From contig NZ_CP053085.1 of NCBI RefSeq assembly GCF_013004105.1, forward strand, positions 2,108,001-2,172,000: DNA of 64,000 nucleotides, in the 5' to 3' direction. Origin of the DNA: Gemmatimonas groenlandica (GTDB lineage Bacteria; Gemmatimonadota; Gemmatimonadetes; Gemmatimonadales; Gemmatimonadaceae). Below, piece after piece: positions 53,603 through 62,200 of this stretch (positions are counted from its first letter, which is position 1; each line of letters starts with the position of its first letter). The position numbers were made by a program, and so were the translations under genes. The notes beneath the pieces are model-generated. The model worked only from the letters and a program-made list of their open reading frames with translations, did not search any database and had not been told where the DNA came from.

Positions 53603-54499
53603 TTACGGACTCACGATCACGGTGCCATCCATGCCCGGGTGCAGCGTGCACTTGAACTGAAACACACCGACCGACGGAAACGTGCGCGATACGGTGACGT
53701 TGCTCGTGGTGTTGATATCGGTCGGCGAGCCGGCAAGCCGCGGATCCCAGATCACGTTGTGCGCCAATGCGGGGAAGACAAAGCGTACGGTGCCGCCCTG
53801 CTTCACGATCGTTTCAGCGGGGCTGAACGTCAGTCCCGGCATAACGACATCGGCCGAGGTGGGTGCATTGGGAATGCTCGTGACGATCAACTGCACGGTA
53901 CCGGTTTTCGGTGTGGCGCCGTCGGCCACCGACACCTGCAGGTTCACAGTACCCACTCCCACACCGGTCACCACACCGGCTGACGTAATCGTGGCGATCG
54001 ACGCGTTGCTCGTGCTCCAGGTGACCGCGCGTGTACCAAGGGCCGCCGTCCCGCCAAGCGCGTCCCGTCCACTCACCGTGGCTTGCGTGAGCTGCCCCAG
54101 CGGAATCGTGCGGTCCTGCGCGTCGACCACGATCGTGGCCAGCACACCGGCGCCCGAGGTGACCGTGACATCGAGCGTACCACTCACGGAGCCCACCGTC
54201 GCGCGGATCGTCGCGGAGCCAGCCGCGACGCCCGTCACGATGCCCGACGCGCTGACCGACGCGATCGCTGGCGCGGTGGACGTCCATACCGGCGCGCTGC
54301 TGACGATCGTGCCGCTCGACGTCCGCGCCACGGCGGAGAACTGCACCGTTTGCGACGGCGTAAGCGCCGTCGTGGCGGCCGACACCTCGACGCGCGACAC
54401 GACCGGCGCCGGCGGCGTCGTCACGCCCGACGACCCGTCGCCGCACGCGGCCAACAGCACGACGCCCATGACCGCGGCGAAACGCATGAGGGTCTTCAT
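53603..54499 (-). CDS. Lipoprotein with Ig-like repeats and a cupredoxin domain
   Basis: 298-residue lipoprotein. The signal ends in LLAACGDG, with Cys about 19 as the lipid attachment. Two bacterial Ig-like (Big_2) domains (about 35-115 and 117-205) each read WTSTAPAIASVSASGIVTGVAAG or WSTSNASIATITSAGVVTGVGVG. The C-terminal 90 residues are plastocyanin-like with all four type-1 copper ligands visible: His in ALAHNVIW, Cys, His and Met in FKCTLHPGMDG. It could transfer electrons or store copper at the cell surface. ATG 54499 overlaps the M28 stop by 4 nt. Confidence 0.85.
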   Translation of the reverse strand: MKTLMRFAAVMGVVLLAACGDGSSGVTTPPAPVVSRVEVSAATTALTPSQTVQFSAVARTSSGTIVSSAPVWTSTAPAIASVSASGIVTGVAAGSATIRATVGSVSGTLDVTVTSGAGVLATIVVDAQDRTIPLGQLTQATVSGRDALGGTAALGTRAVTWSTSNASIATITSAGVVTGVGVGTVNLQVSVADGATPKTGTVQLIVTSIPNAPTSADVVMPGLTFSPAETIVKQGGTVRFVFPALAHNVIWDPRLAGSPTDINTTSNVTVSRTFPSVGVFQFKCTLHPGMDGTVIVSP

Positions 54500-56475
54500 C
54501 GCGGAGGCCGCGGTGCGGGTGCATCGGGGCGACCGCCCGGATGCCAGGTGGGCTTGGGACCATCCGACAAGAGTCGCACGGCCTTCGTGGTGGCGGAAAT
54601 CACCTGCGCCATGTGTTCGACATTCACGATCGACGCCTCGTCCTTCGGGGAATGGTATGGCGTTACGAGATTGTACGATGACAGCGAGTGCGCGGGGATA
54701 CCGATGCGCGCGAACGCCACATTGTCACTGCGTGAGAAGAAGTTCTGCCCCGGCCGCGGGTCGGGGACGAGCGGAATACCATTGTCCGCCAGCAAGTCGC
54801 CCAACGTGGAGCGTTCGTAGCCGGTCAGCCACGCTTTGCCGAAACCGCCGGCGAGCGAATCGGCGTGCGCGATCATCTCCACGTTGAGATCGACTACCGT
54901 CTGCTCGAGTGGCAACAACGGATGACGGATGTACCAACTGGTGCCGAAGCCACCCACTTCTTCACCCGTGATCGACATGAACAGAATGGTGCGCTTGGGG
55001 CGCGGTCCCTTCATGAGCGCCTTCGCCATCTCGACCAGCGCCACATTCCCCGAGGCGTCATCGTCGGCGCCATTGTTGATGGAGTCTCCATCAACAGGCT
55101 CCCGAATACCGATGTGATCGTAGTGCGCCGTGACTAACACCACTTCATCGCGCAGTACGGGATCGCTGCCGCGGATCATCGCCGCCACGTTCGAGGTGCG
55201 CAGCCGCTGCTCGGCCGGGAGCGAGTCCCACGCCGCCCACGACGCCACGGGTGCCGGACGCGTGCGGCCGGGGGCATTGGCCGGCCCCTGCGCGATGCGT
55301 AGCGGGATATGCTGCCGGAACGTGCCGGAGTCGCCCGCCGGTGTGAGACCCGCCGCGCGATACTGCTTCTCGAGCCAGATCGCGGCGCGCTCCTGTCCGC
55401 GCGATCCGGTCATGCGCCCTTCCATCGAATCGGCGGCGAGTATCCCGATGTTGCGCTTCACCGACGCCGCGTCGATCCGGTCGACCGGCATCTTTGTCGC
55501 CAACGGCGACGGTGCGGCGGCGCGCGACTGTGGCTCAGCGACAAGCGCCAGCCACTGTCCGTTCGGACTCACGGCGAGTCGCGTGATGTTCGCCAGATGC
55601 GCGAAGGCGAGATCGCCGAGGGACTTCCACTCGGTGGTACCGCGACGCCACTGCATGAGCTGGGCGCCGCTCCCTACCACCAGCGTGGTGCTGTCGACCC
55701 ACGCCACATCTTCGCTGCCTTTCGGCAACGCGATAAGCGTATCGAGCCGACGCGAGACCGGATCGAGTCGCATCACGTACCACGTGGCACCACCCTTCTG
55801 CACGTAACTCACGTGTGCGGTGCCGGGAATGCGATGCAATGAACGCCCGACATTGCTGGCGATCACCTCACCCGTGGTCTGCTCACGGCCGGCACCGGTG
55901 CGCGCGAGTTGCAGCGTCGCAGGCGAGCCGAGCACGAACATCGCCCATGTACTGTCGTCGGCTTGCGCGAAATACCCCACCGGCTTGATGGCGGGAAAAA
56001 GCACGGTTGGTGCCGCGCCATCATTGGGAAACTGCGCGAGGCGTTGCGTGGAGTCGGCCTCGACGCGAATCACGGTGATCGACTTGCCGTCGAGCGTCGG
56101 CATGGCCGAGTACTCGCTTTCCGGCTTCGTGGCACGCAGCGGGGCGGTGAGTCCGGTGCTGAAGTCGTTGCGGTAGATGTCGCTCTGTCCGTCGCCACGG
56201 TTCGACGTGAAGTACAGCGCGCGTGAGTCCCGCTGGAACGACGGCTGATTGTCGTATCCGGCGCGGCGCGACACGTTGGCGGGAACGCCGATCTTGAGCG
56301 CATCACCCCGGCCCACGAGTGGCAGCAGAAATACATCGGGATCGGCCGGCGCCGATCGTGCGGCCGAACGCGACGGCGTGCTCTGCGCATGCGGCGCGAA
56401 CGGCGCGACCAGACCGAGCCCGAGCAGCAGCGTCGGCAGAAGGGACGAGCGACGAAACGAAGAGACAGAACGCAT
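54496..56475 (-). CDS. M28-family zinc aminopeptidase with N-terminal propeller-like region
   Basis: Exported 659-residue peptidase. Signal peptide about 1-31. Residues about 50-340 look like TolB/PD40 strands (PSFQRDSRALYFTSNRGDGQSDIY). The M28 domain carries the two-zinc ligands: His in VLVTAHYDHIG, Asp in NNGADDDASGN, catalytic Glu in ITGEEVGGFG, Asp/Glu in DLNVEMIAH and a last His in TPYHSPKDE. It is translationally coupled to the Ig/cupredoxin gene downstream. ATG 56475 is used. Likely removes N-terminal residues from peptides outside the cytoplasm. Confidence 0.87.
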   Translation of the reverse strand: MRSVSSFRRSSLLPTLLLGLGLVAPFAPHAQSTPSRSAARSAPADPDVFLLPLVGRGDALKIGVPANVSRRAGYDNQPSFQRDSRALYFTSNRGDGQSDIYRNDFSTGLTAPLRATKPESEYSAMPTLDGKSITVIRVEADSTQRLAQFPNDGAAPTVLFPAIKPVGYFAQADDSTWAMFVLGSPATLQLARTGAGREQTTGEVIASNVGRSLHRIPGTAHVSYVQKGGATWYVMRLDPVSRRLDTLIALPKGSEDVAWVDSTTLVVGSGAQLMQWRRGTTEWKSLGDLAFAHLANITRLAVSPNGQWLALVAEPQSRAAAPSPLATKMPVDRIDAASVKRNIGILAADSMEGRMTGSRGQERAAIWLEKQYRAAGLTPAGDSGTFRQHIPLRIAQGPANAPGRTRPAPVASWAAWDSLPAEQRLRTSNVAAMIRGSDPVLRDEVVLVTAHYDHIGIREPVDGDSINNGADDDASGNVALVEMAKALMKGPRPKRTILFMSITGEEVGGFGTSWYIRHPLLPLEQTVVDLNVEMIAHADSLAGGFGKAWLTGYERSTLGDLLADNGIPLVPDPRPGQNFFSRSDNVAFARIGIPAHSLSSYNLVTPYHSPKDEASIVNVEHMAQVISATTKAVRLLSDGPKPTWHPGGRPDAPAPRPPR

Positions 56476-56545
56476 ACGAGGCCACGGGAAAGGAGTGCGC
56501 GCAGCGCGGACAGCAGAGTGGTGTACGAAAGCTATGGACTGGCCG

Positions 56546-56575
56546 TTGCGTCCGCAGGGCGCGAGCGGCTAGCGT
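56546..56575 (+). promoter_or_regulatory. Promoter of the repeat lipoprotein gene
   Basis: TTGCGT (56546-56551), an 18-nt spacer and TAGCGT (56570-56575), ending 10 nt before the ATG at 56586. It lies in the 110-nt gap between the divergent M28 and repeat lipoprotein genes. Confidence 0.45.
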
Positions 56576-56585
56576 CCACTACATC

Positions 56586-58676
56586 ATGGGGTCTTATCCG
56601 CATAGGTCCGTTCTCTTTCGTTCGCTGGTTCGCCGGGCGCAGTGCCGCGTGCTGATGAGCCGCGTGCTGCTGGCCGCGCTCGGCGCTTCACTGCCGATCC
56701 TGAACGCCTGCCGCGACAGCGGTCCGACGGCCGTGCCGCCACCGGGGGGTGGACCACGGATCAGCAGCCTGATCGCCTCACCGGCCTCACTGAATCTGCA
56801 GGCGGGTCAGCAGCGCAGTATCGAGCTCATCGCGCGTGATAGCACGGGGCAGCTCGTGGTCAATCCGCAGATCACCTGGCGGAGCGATGCGCCCGCCACC
56901 GCCACGGTGGACGCGTCCGGTGCGATCCGCGCGATTTCGCCCGGCACGGCACGGATTACCGCCTCATCGGGCTCGCTCAGCGCACTGGTGCAGGTTGGCG
57001 TGAGTGGGTCGGCACCCGGTATCGCGCAGTGGCGCATCGCGCGCCCGGGATTCTCCGACGTCACCATCCTCGGCCTCTGGGACGACGGTGCCGGGAGCAG
57101 CTATGCCGTCGGTCAGGGTGGCGTCATGCTGCGGTCGCGCGCGAACGGTCCGTGGGTAGCGATCTCGCTGAACACGACCGAGACGCTGACCGGCGTGTGG
57201 GGCTCGTCGCCCACCGATATCTGGATTGTGGGTGCCGGCGGTGTCCTGTTCCACGGTGACGGCGTGAGCTTTGCTCCGGTGTCGAGCGGCACGACGACCA
57301 CCCTGCTCGAAGTGTGGGGGCTCGCCGTCAACGACGTGTACATCGCCGGTGATCGCGGGGTCATTCTGCACTACGATGGCACGACATGGACGCAGCAGGC
57401 CACGCCGGTGACCGAGGACCTCTGGGGAATCTGGGGGGCGAACAGCACCAACGTGTTCGTGGTCGGCAACAACGGCGTGATCCTGCGCTCCAACGGCACG
57501 ACGTGGCAACGCATGACGACACCGAGTGGGAACCCGTTGTTCGACGTGTGGGGCACGAGCGTGGGCAACGTGTTTGCCGTGGGGATCTTCGGCACGATTC
57601 TTCGCTTCGACGGCGTGCAGTGGAGCACGATGACGGCACCGGGGCGCGCGAATCTCTTTGCGATGCGCGGTCGTGCGTTCAACGACGTCTACGCCGTCGG
57701 CAATGGTGGGGCGACCTATCACTTCGACGGCACCACCTGGCGTGGGCTGTCGATCGGCTCGGGACAGAATCTGCGGGCGATTGCCCCGCGCGGTGACGGC
57801 ACGTTGCGAGTCGCGGGCTGGTGGGGAACGGTGATCACCCTGCGCGGAACGGGCGTCGCGGCAACGGCCACGACCGAACTGTCCGACCCTGCCCTGCTCT
57901 CAGTCTATGGCGCGAGCAGCGGCGACATGTTCGCCGTAGGCCTCGGCGGCGCCGTGTATCGCCGAGCCGGAACGTCCTGGCTGCAGGAGCCGGTCCCGTC
58001 GGTGAACGACCTATACGGCATCAGCGGTAACGGACCAACGGACATCGTGGCCGTGGGCGACACCGGTTCGGTGCTGCGTTACAATGGCAGCGCGTGGACG
58101 CGCGAGAGCGCGCCGACCACGGGACTCTTGCGTGCGGTGTGGAGTGGCGGCGGGCAGCACGTGATCGTGGGCGAGCGCGGAACGATTCTGCGCTCGAACG
58201 GCACAGGCTGGTCACCGCAACAGAGCGGAACGCAGCAGTTCCTGCGTGGCGTCTGGGGCACCGATCCAGCCAATGTGTACGCCGTCGGCGATGCCGGCAC
58301 CGTGCTCCGCTTCGACGGAGGTCGATGGCAGTCGTTGATCGTGCCGTCCACGAGTCGCCTGCGTGCCGTGTGGGGCAGCAGCGCGAACGACATCTTCGTG
58401 GTCGGCGATTCCGGCACGGCACTGCGCTACGATGGCGTGGCCTGGGAGCGATTCACGCCGCCGACCACGCGCGACTTGCGCACGCTGTGGGGTCGCGGCC
58501 CAACGGAAGTGTACGCAGCGGGCGACAGCGGCACGGTATTGCGTTTCACCGGCGCGGGGTGGCAAACACTGACCACCCCGGCGCGCGGATTCATCTACGC
58601 GATGTTCGGCGTTCCCAACACGCCCGGGCTCGCGCTCGTGGGTGAAGGGGCCCGCATCGTGGAAGGCCAGCCGTAG
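56586..58676 (+). CDS. Lipoprotein with Ig-like domain and 14 propeller-type repeats
   Basis: 696-residue exported protein; alternative ATG at 56655 gives a cleaner lipoprotein signal (MSRVLLAALGASLPILNAC). The promoter distance favours 56586. After a Pro/Gly linker comes one Big_2-type domain (about 60-140), then about 14 tandem repeats of about 40 residues with core xVWGxxxxDVYAVGDxGTVLRYDGxxW, for example GVWGTDPANVYAVGDAGTVL. This is the pattern of beta-propeller blades, so one or two seven-bladed propellers are likely. Function unknown: adhesion or substrate binding is plausible. No enzyme motif was found. Confidence 0.8.
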   Translation: MGSYPHRSVLFRSLVRRAQCRVLMSRVLLAALGASLPILNACRDSGPTAVPPPGGGPRISSLIASPASLNLQAGQQRSIELIARDSTGQLVVNPQITWRSDAPATATVDASGAIRAISPGTARITASSGSLSALVQVGVSGSAPGIAQWRIARPGFSDVTILGLWDDGAGSSYAVGQGGVMLRSRANGPWVAISLNTTETLTGVWGSSPTDIWIVGAGGVLFHGDGVSFAPVSSGTTTTLLEVWGLAVNDVYIAGDRGVILHYDGTTWTQQATPVTEDLWGIWGANSTNVFVVGNNGVILRSNGTTWQRMTTPSGNPLFDVWGTSVGNVFAVGIFGTILRFDGVQWSTMTAPGRANLFAMRGRAFNDVYAVGNGGATYHFDGTTWRGLSIGSGQNLRAIAPRGDGTLRVAGWWGTVITLRGTGVAATATTELSDPALLSVYGASSGDMFAVGLGGAVYRRAGTSWLQEPVPSVNDLYGISGNGPTDIVAVGDTGSVLRYNGSAWTRESAPTTGLLRAVWSGGGQHVIVGERGTILRSNGTGWSPQQSGTQQFLRGVWGTDPANVYAVGDAGTVLRFDGGRWQSLIVPSTSRLRAVWGSSANDIFVVGDSGTALRYDGVAWERFTPPTTRDLRTLWGRGPTEVYAAGDSGTVLRFTGAGWQTLTTPARGFIYAMFGVPNTPGLALVGEGARIVEGQP

Positions 58677-58692
58677 GGCGCGCCTAGCGCGC

Positions 58693-59235
58693 TTATCGCG
58701 ATTCGCGGAACAGCTGAATGTGCCGCACGTGGTGATCGCCGTGCCACGCGTACAGCGCGACCACTTGGTCGATCGTCATGGGGCCGTTTTCCGGATGCAC
58801 CAGCTTGCGCGCGAACGGTGCAGGTTCGAGCGAGTGGAGCACCGCGACGAGCCGTTCATGAATCGCGGTGAACATCGTGAGCGAGACGAGCGGCGACACC
58901 AGCTCGCTGTCGGCGAGGGCGACCCAGGCATCCTGATCGTAGGGCTTGATGGTCGGCTCGTGCTCGGTCAGCGCCAGCTTCACGCGGATGTACGCGTTGG
59001 CATGACTGTCTGCCATATGGTGCACGAGCTGTCTCACGCTCCAACCACCCGGCCGATACGGCGCCGCGAAGTCGGACGCGGACAAGCCACTGATGGCCGC
59101 CGCGAGATTGGCGGGCTGCGCGGCGATCCGTGCGATGTGCTCAGCGCGCTGTTCAGTGGAGATTTCAGCCTGTCGCTGGAAACGACCGATGGGGTAGCGT
59201 TGCGCGTCGGTAGCGACGTCAGGCGTGCCGGACAT
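58693..59235 (-). CDS. DinB/YfiT-family putative metal-dependent transferase
   Basis: 180-residue four-helix DinB-superfamily protein of the YfiT subgroup. Three metal-binding His are in RQLVHHMADSHANAY, and YAWHGDHHVRHI, with PYRPGGWSVRQLVHHM being typical. Bacillus YfiT (BstA) is a bacillithiol S-transferase, and this genome has bshB1, so that role is a reasonable guess. The gene starts at ATG 59235 and stops 16 nt after the convergent lipoprotein gene, next to a small GCGCGC-CTA-GCGCGC hairpin. Confidence 0.8.
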   Translation of the reverse strand: MSGTPDVATDAQRYPIGRFQRQAEISTEQRAEHIARIAAQPANLAAAISGLSASDFAAPYRPGGWSVRQLVHHMADSHANAYIRVKLALTEHEPTIKPYDQDAWVALADSELVSPLVSLTMFTAIHERLVAVLHSLEPAPFARKLVHPENGPMTIDQVVALYAWHGDHHVRHIQLFRESR

Positions 59236-59362
59236 AATCGAACTCCGATGGATGGCGAAAACGGACACATCGCGTCCACACCGTGGACCACATGAAAGCT
59301 ATCCGCGGTGCTTCGTCGATGCGCCCGTTCCCCACGCCTACCTTGCCGACAACGCCTGCTCC

Positions 59363-59620
59363 TTAGTTCGCGGAACGACGCCCTGCGATGCTGCGATAGA
59401 CCAACAGCAGCACGACGGCGCCCACAACGGCCGCGATCAGACCAGCCGCTTCGCCAGGCTGATACCAGCCCACGGTGCGACCGAGAAACGTGCCGAGCAA
59501 GGCACCAGCGACGCCGAGCAGCATCGTAATGATGAGGCCGCCGGGATCACGGCCGGGCATGATCGCTTTGGCGAGTGCGCCCGCAATAAGGCCGATGATA
59601 GCAGTCCATAAAAGTGACAT
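59363..59620 (-). CDS. GlsB/YeaQ/YmgE-family small membrane protein
   Basis: 85-residue, three-helix membrane protein of the transglycosylase-associated GlsB/YeaQ/YmgE group linked to general stress. Glycine-zipper segments are visible: WTAIIGLIAGALAKAIMPG, LIITMLLGVAGALLGTFLG and LIAAVVGAVVLLLVYR. ATG 59620 has GGAG 8-10 nt upstream and a TATCCT box further up. Function in envelope stress is inferred. Confidence 0.85.
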   Translation of the reverse strand: MSLLWTAIIGLIAGALAKAIMPGRDPGGLIITMLLGVAGALLGTFLGRTVGWYQPGEAAGLIAAVVGAVVLLLVYRSIAGRRSAN

Positions 59621-59768
59621 CGAGATGGCTCCGAAACAGGATATGTTGTGCATCGCGCGACCACGCGTCGCCGACTCCGTACCTTTGCACGTCCGGTGCC
59701 ACCGGCTCCGATCGGCAACGGACGCTCGGAGCGCTCCGACGGTGTCGCGCCGCGATCGGGGAGACGTT

Positions 59769-60155
59769 CTACGGTGTGTCGGAGCCTGGCATGGTCACCG
59801 GGGCGCCCTGCTCTTGCCATCCTCGCCAGCCGCCAATCACCGAGTGCACGTTCGTGTAGCCCATCTGCTGCAGCGAGTCGGACGACAGGATGGAGCGAAA
59901 GCCACCACCGCAGTATAGGTACAGCGGCGTGGCCGGGTCAGGCACGAGCTTCTCGATGTCGCGCTCGATCACGCCTCGCGCTACGTGAATCGCCTGCGCA
60001 GCGTGACCGGCATTCCATTCGCGGTCTTCGCGCACGTCGATCAGCACGGCCGCGGCGTCGGCCGCCAGCGTGGCCAGTGTGTCGGCTATCGTCACTTCAT
60101 GCACGTTCGGGCGACGGCCCTCGACGTGGGCGAGAAATCCTGGGTAGTGATCCAT
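59769..60155 (-). CDS. Rhodanese-domain protein
   Basis: Single-domain rhodanese (128 residues). It has VLIDVREDREWNAGHAAQAI, the active-site Cys in YLYCGGGFRSIL and the end motif SVIGGWRGWQEQG. The typical CRxGxR loop is here CGGGFRS, so it can carry a persulfide. ATG 60155 with GGA upstream is selected. It may act in sulfur transfer; genomic neighbours give no hint. Confidence 0.85.
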   Translation of the reverse strand: MDHYPGFLAHVEGRRPNVHEVTIADTLATLAADAAAVLIDVREDREWNAGHAAQAIHVARGVIERDIEKLVPDPATPLYLYCGGGFRSILSSDSLQQMGYTNVHSVIGGWRGWQEQGAPVTMPGSDTP

Positions 60156-60293
60156 GCCTGAAGCTGTCCTCCAACCTTCCGCATATCCAGCATCAGACCT
60201 ACAATTTGGTCGCGCCAGGCGGGACATTAGCGCCGGGCAGGATCGCGGCGTCCGCGGCGAATTCCGAAACACCCGCCTCAGGGAGCTGCCGTA

Positions 60294-61517
60294 ATGGGAA
60301 CGAAGGGACGCCTGTCGATCATGATGTTCCTCCAGTACTTCGTCTGGGGCGCCTGGTTCGTGACCATGGGCACGTATCTCGGCCAGGCGCTGCACTTCAC
60401 CGACACCCAGATCGGCGCGGCCTACGGTGCGACAGCGATCGCCGCCATCGTGTCGCCGTTCTTCATGGGCATCGTGGCCGACCGTTTCTTCGCGAGCGAG
60501 AAGTTGCTGGCGGTGCTGCATCTCGTCGGCGCCGTCCTGATGTACCTCATGTCGCAGCAGACCGATTGGGACAGCTTCTACCCGCTGCTGCTGGCGTATG
60601 CGTTCTGCTACATGCCCACGTTGTCGCTCACCAACTCGATCTCGCTGCACAATGTGAAGGATTCCACGCGCGACTTTCCGATTATCCGGGTGTTCGGCAC
60701 CGTGGGCTGGATCGTCGCCTCGGGCATTCTCGTGGGTTTCGTCTTGCACGCCGACAAACTCGCTGTCCCGATGCAGATCTCGGCCGCGGGTTCGATTGCG
60801 CTCGGGCTCTTCGCCTTTATGCTGCCGCACACACCGCCCCGCGCCGCCGGCGCGCCATTCAGCATGCGCGATGCGATCGGCCTCGACGCACTGCAGCTGC
60901 TGAAGCGTCCCGACTTCGTGATCTTCGTGCTGGGCTCCTTCCTCCTGTGCATCCCGTTGCAGTTCTACTACGCCTTCGCCAACCCGTTCATGAACGAGAT
61001 TGGTGTGCCGAACGCGGCCGGCATCATGTCCTTCGGTCAGGCATCGGAAGTCGGCTTCATGCTGCTGCTGCCCTTCGCGCTGCGGAAGCTCGGCATCAAG
61101 TGGATCATGCTGGTCGGCATGCTGGCATGGGGACTGCGCTATTTCGCCTTCAGCCGCGGCGACGCCGGCGCCGGCATGTGGCTCATCTACGCCGGCATCC
61201 TGCTGCACGGCGTCTGCTACGACTTCTTCTTCGTGGCCGGACAGATCTACACCGACGAAGTGGCCGGCCCCAAAGTGCGCGCCGCCGCGCAGGGCTTCCT
61301 GAATCTCGTCACCAACGGCGTGGGCTACTTCGTTGGCGCGTCGGTCTCGGGCAGCGTCGTGAACCGCTACGCCAACGGCACCGCCGGGGTCGCGTCGCAC
61401 GACTGGCTGCAGGTGTGGCAGGTAGCCGCCATTGGCGCAGTTGCCGTGTTCGTCGTGTTTCTGTTCCTCTTCCGTCCGTCCCCGAGCGTCGATCGCGCGC
61501 CGGCGGCCGCTCACTGA
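60294..61517 (+). CDS. MFS transporter, nucleoside:H+ symporter-like
   Basis: 407-residue, 12-helix transporter of the major facilitator class resembling the NupG/XapB nucleoside symporters. It starts [20 protein letters not shown], has [15 protein letters not shown] and [14 protein letters not shown] (family marks). AGGGAG lies 8 nt upstream of ATG 60294. It is followed by cutC after 9 nt and the GH20 gene. The cargo could be a nucleoside or a sugar released by the hexosaminidase. Confidence 0.82.
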   Translation: MGTKGRLSIMMFLQYFVWGAWFVTMGTYLGQALHFTDTQIGAAYGATAIAAIVSPFFMGIVADRFFASEKLLAVLHLVGAVLMYLMSQQTDWDSFYPLLLAYAFCYMPTLSLTNSISLHNVKDSTRDFPIIRVFGTVGWIVASGILVGFVLHADKLAVPMQISAAGSIALGLFAFMLPHTPPRAAGAPFSMRDAIGLDALQLLKRPDFVIFVLGSFLLCIPLQFYYAFANPFMNEIGVPNAAGIMSFGQASEVGFMLLLPFALRKLGIKWIMLVGMLAWGLRYFAFSRGDAGAGMWLIYAGILLHGVCYDFFFVAGQIYTDEVAGPKVRAAAQGFLNLVTNGVGYFVGASVSGSVVNRYANGTAGVASHDWLQVWQVAAIGAVAVFVVFLFLFRPSPSVDRAPAAAH

Positions 61518-61526
61518 GTTCAGCGT

Positions 61527-62186
61527 ATGACTCCGCCAACCTTGGTGGAAGCCTGTTGTGATTCCGTGCAGACGGCGCGTGCGGCGCAGCAGTTCGGAGC
61601 CGGTCGCGTGGAACTGTGCGGCCCGGGCGATGGCGGTACGACGCCGTCGCTCGGACTGATCGCGCGCTGCCGGGATGAACTTACGATCCCGCTGCACGTG
61701 ATGATCCGGCCACACACGAACAGCTTCGTGTATGACGACGACGACGTGGCGGTCATGCGTCATGACATCGTGGCCGCGAAGACGCTCGGCGTGAACGGCA
61801 TCGTGCTCGGGCCGCTACGCGGCGACCAGACAGTCGATGAGAGCCAGCTCGCTGAACTCGTCATACTGGCCCGCCCGATGAAAGTCACGTTTCATCGGGC
61901 CTTCGATCGCACCCCCGACGCGCTCGAGGCGTTGGAACAGATGCTCATGCTCGACGTGGACTATATCCTGACGTCGGGGCATGGCCGCACCGCCCTCGAG
62001 GGCGCCGCAACACTGCAGGCACTTCAGGCACGAGCGGGTGATCAGCTGATCGTGCTGGCGGGCGGCCACGTGCGCGCCGAGAACGTGCATCGCATTCTTG
62101 AACTGAGCCACGTGCGTGAGGTTCACGCCCGCGCCACCGACCCCACCATTGTCCGTGACGTCGTGCGCGCACTGGCCACCCGTTAA
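61527..62186 (+). CDS. cutC: CutC family protein
   Basis: 219-residue TIM-barrel-type protein of the CutC family, historically linked to copper homeostasis, though the copper role is disputed. Marks: VEACCDSVQTARAAQQFGAGRVELCG, of which GAGRVELCGPGDGGTTPS is diagnostic, VMIRPHTNSFVY, GVNGIVLGPLRGD, VTFHRAFDRTPD and LTSGHGRTALEG. ATG 61527 lies 9 nt after the MFS stop. It has the full family length. Confidence 0.92.
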   Translation: MTPPTLVEACCDSVQTARAAQQFGAGRVELCGPGDGGTTPSLGLIARCRDELTIPLHVMIRPHTNSFVYDDDDVAVMRHDIVAAKTLGVNGIVLGPLRGDQTVDESQLAELVILARPMKVTFHRAFDRTPDALEALEQMLMLDVDYILTSGHGRTALEGAATLQALQARAGDQLIVLAGGHVRAENVHRILELSHVREVHARATDPTIVRDVVRALATR

Positions 62187-62200
62187 GCCGAAGGAACAAC

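Noticed and set aside
59769-61763. 664-residue minus-strand ORF across the MFS gene
   Set aside because: Only its last 128 residues make sense (rhodanese, ATG at 60155); the rest is antisense to the transporter and cutC.
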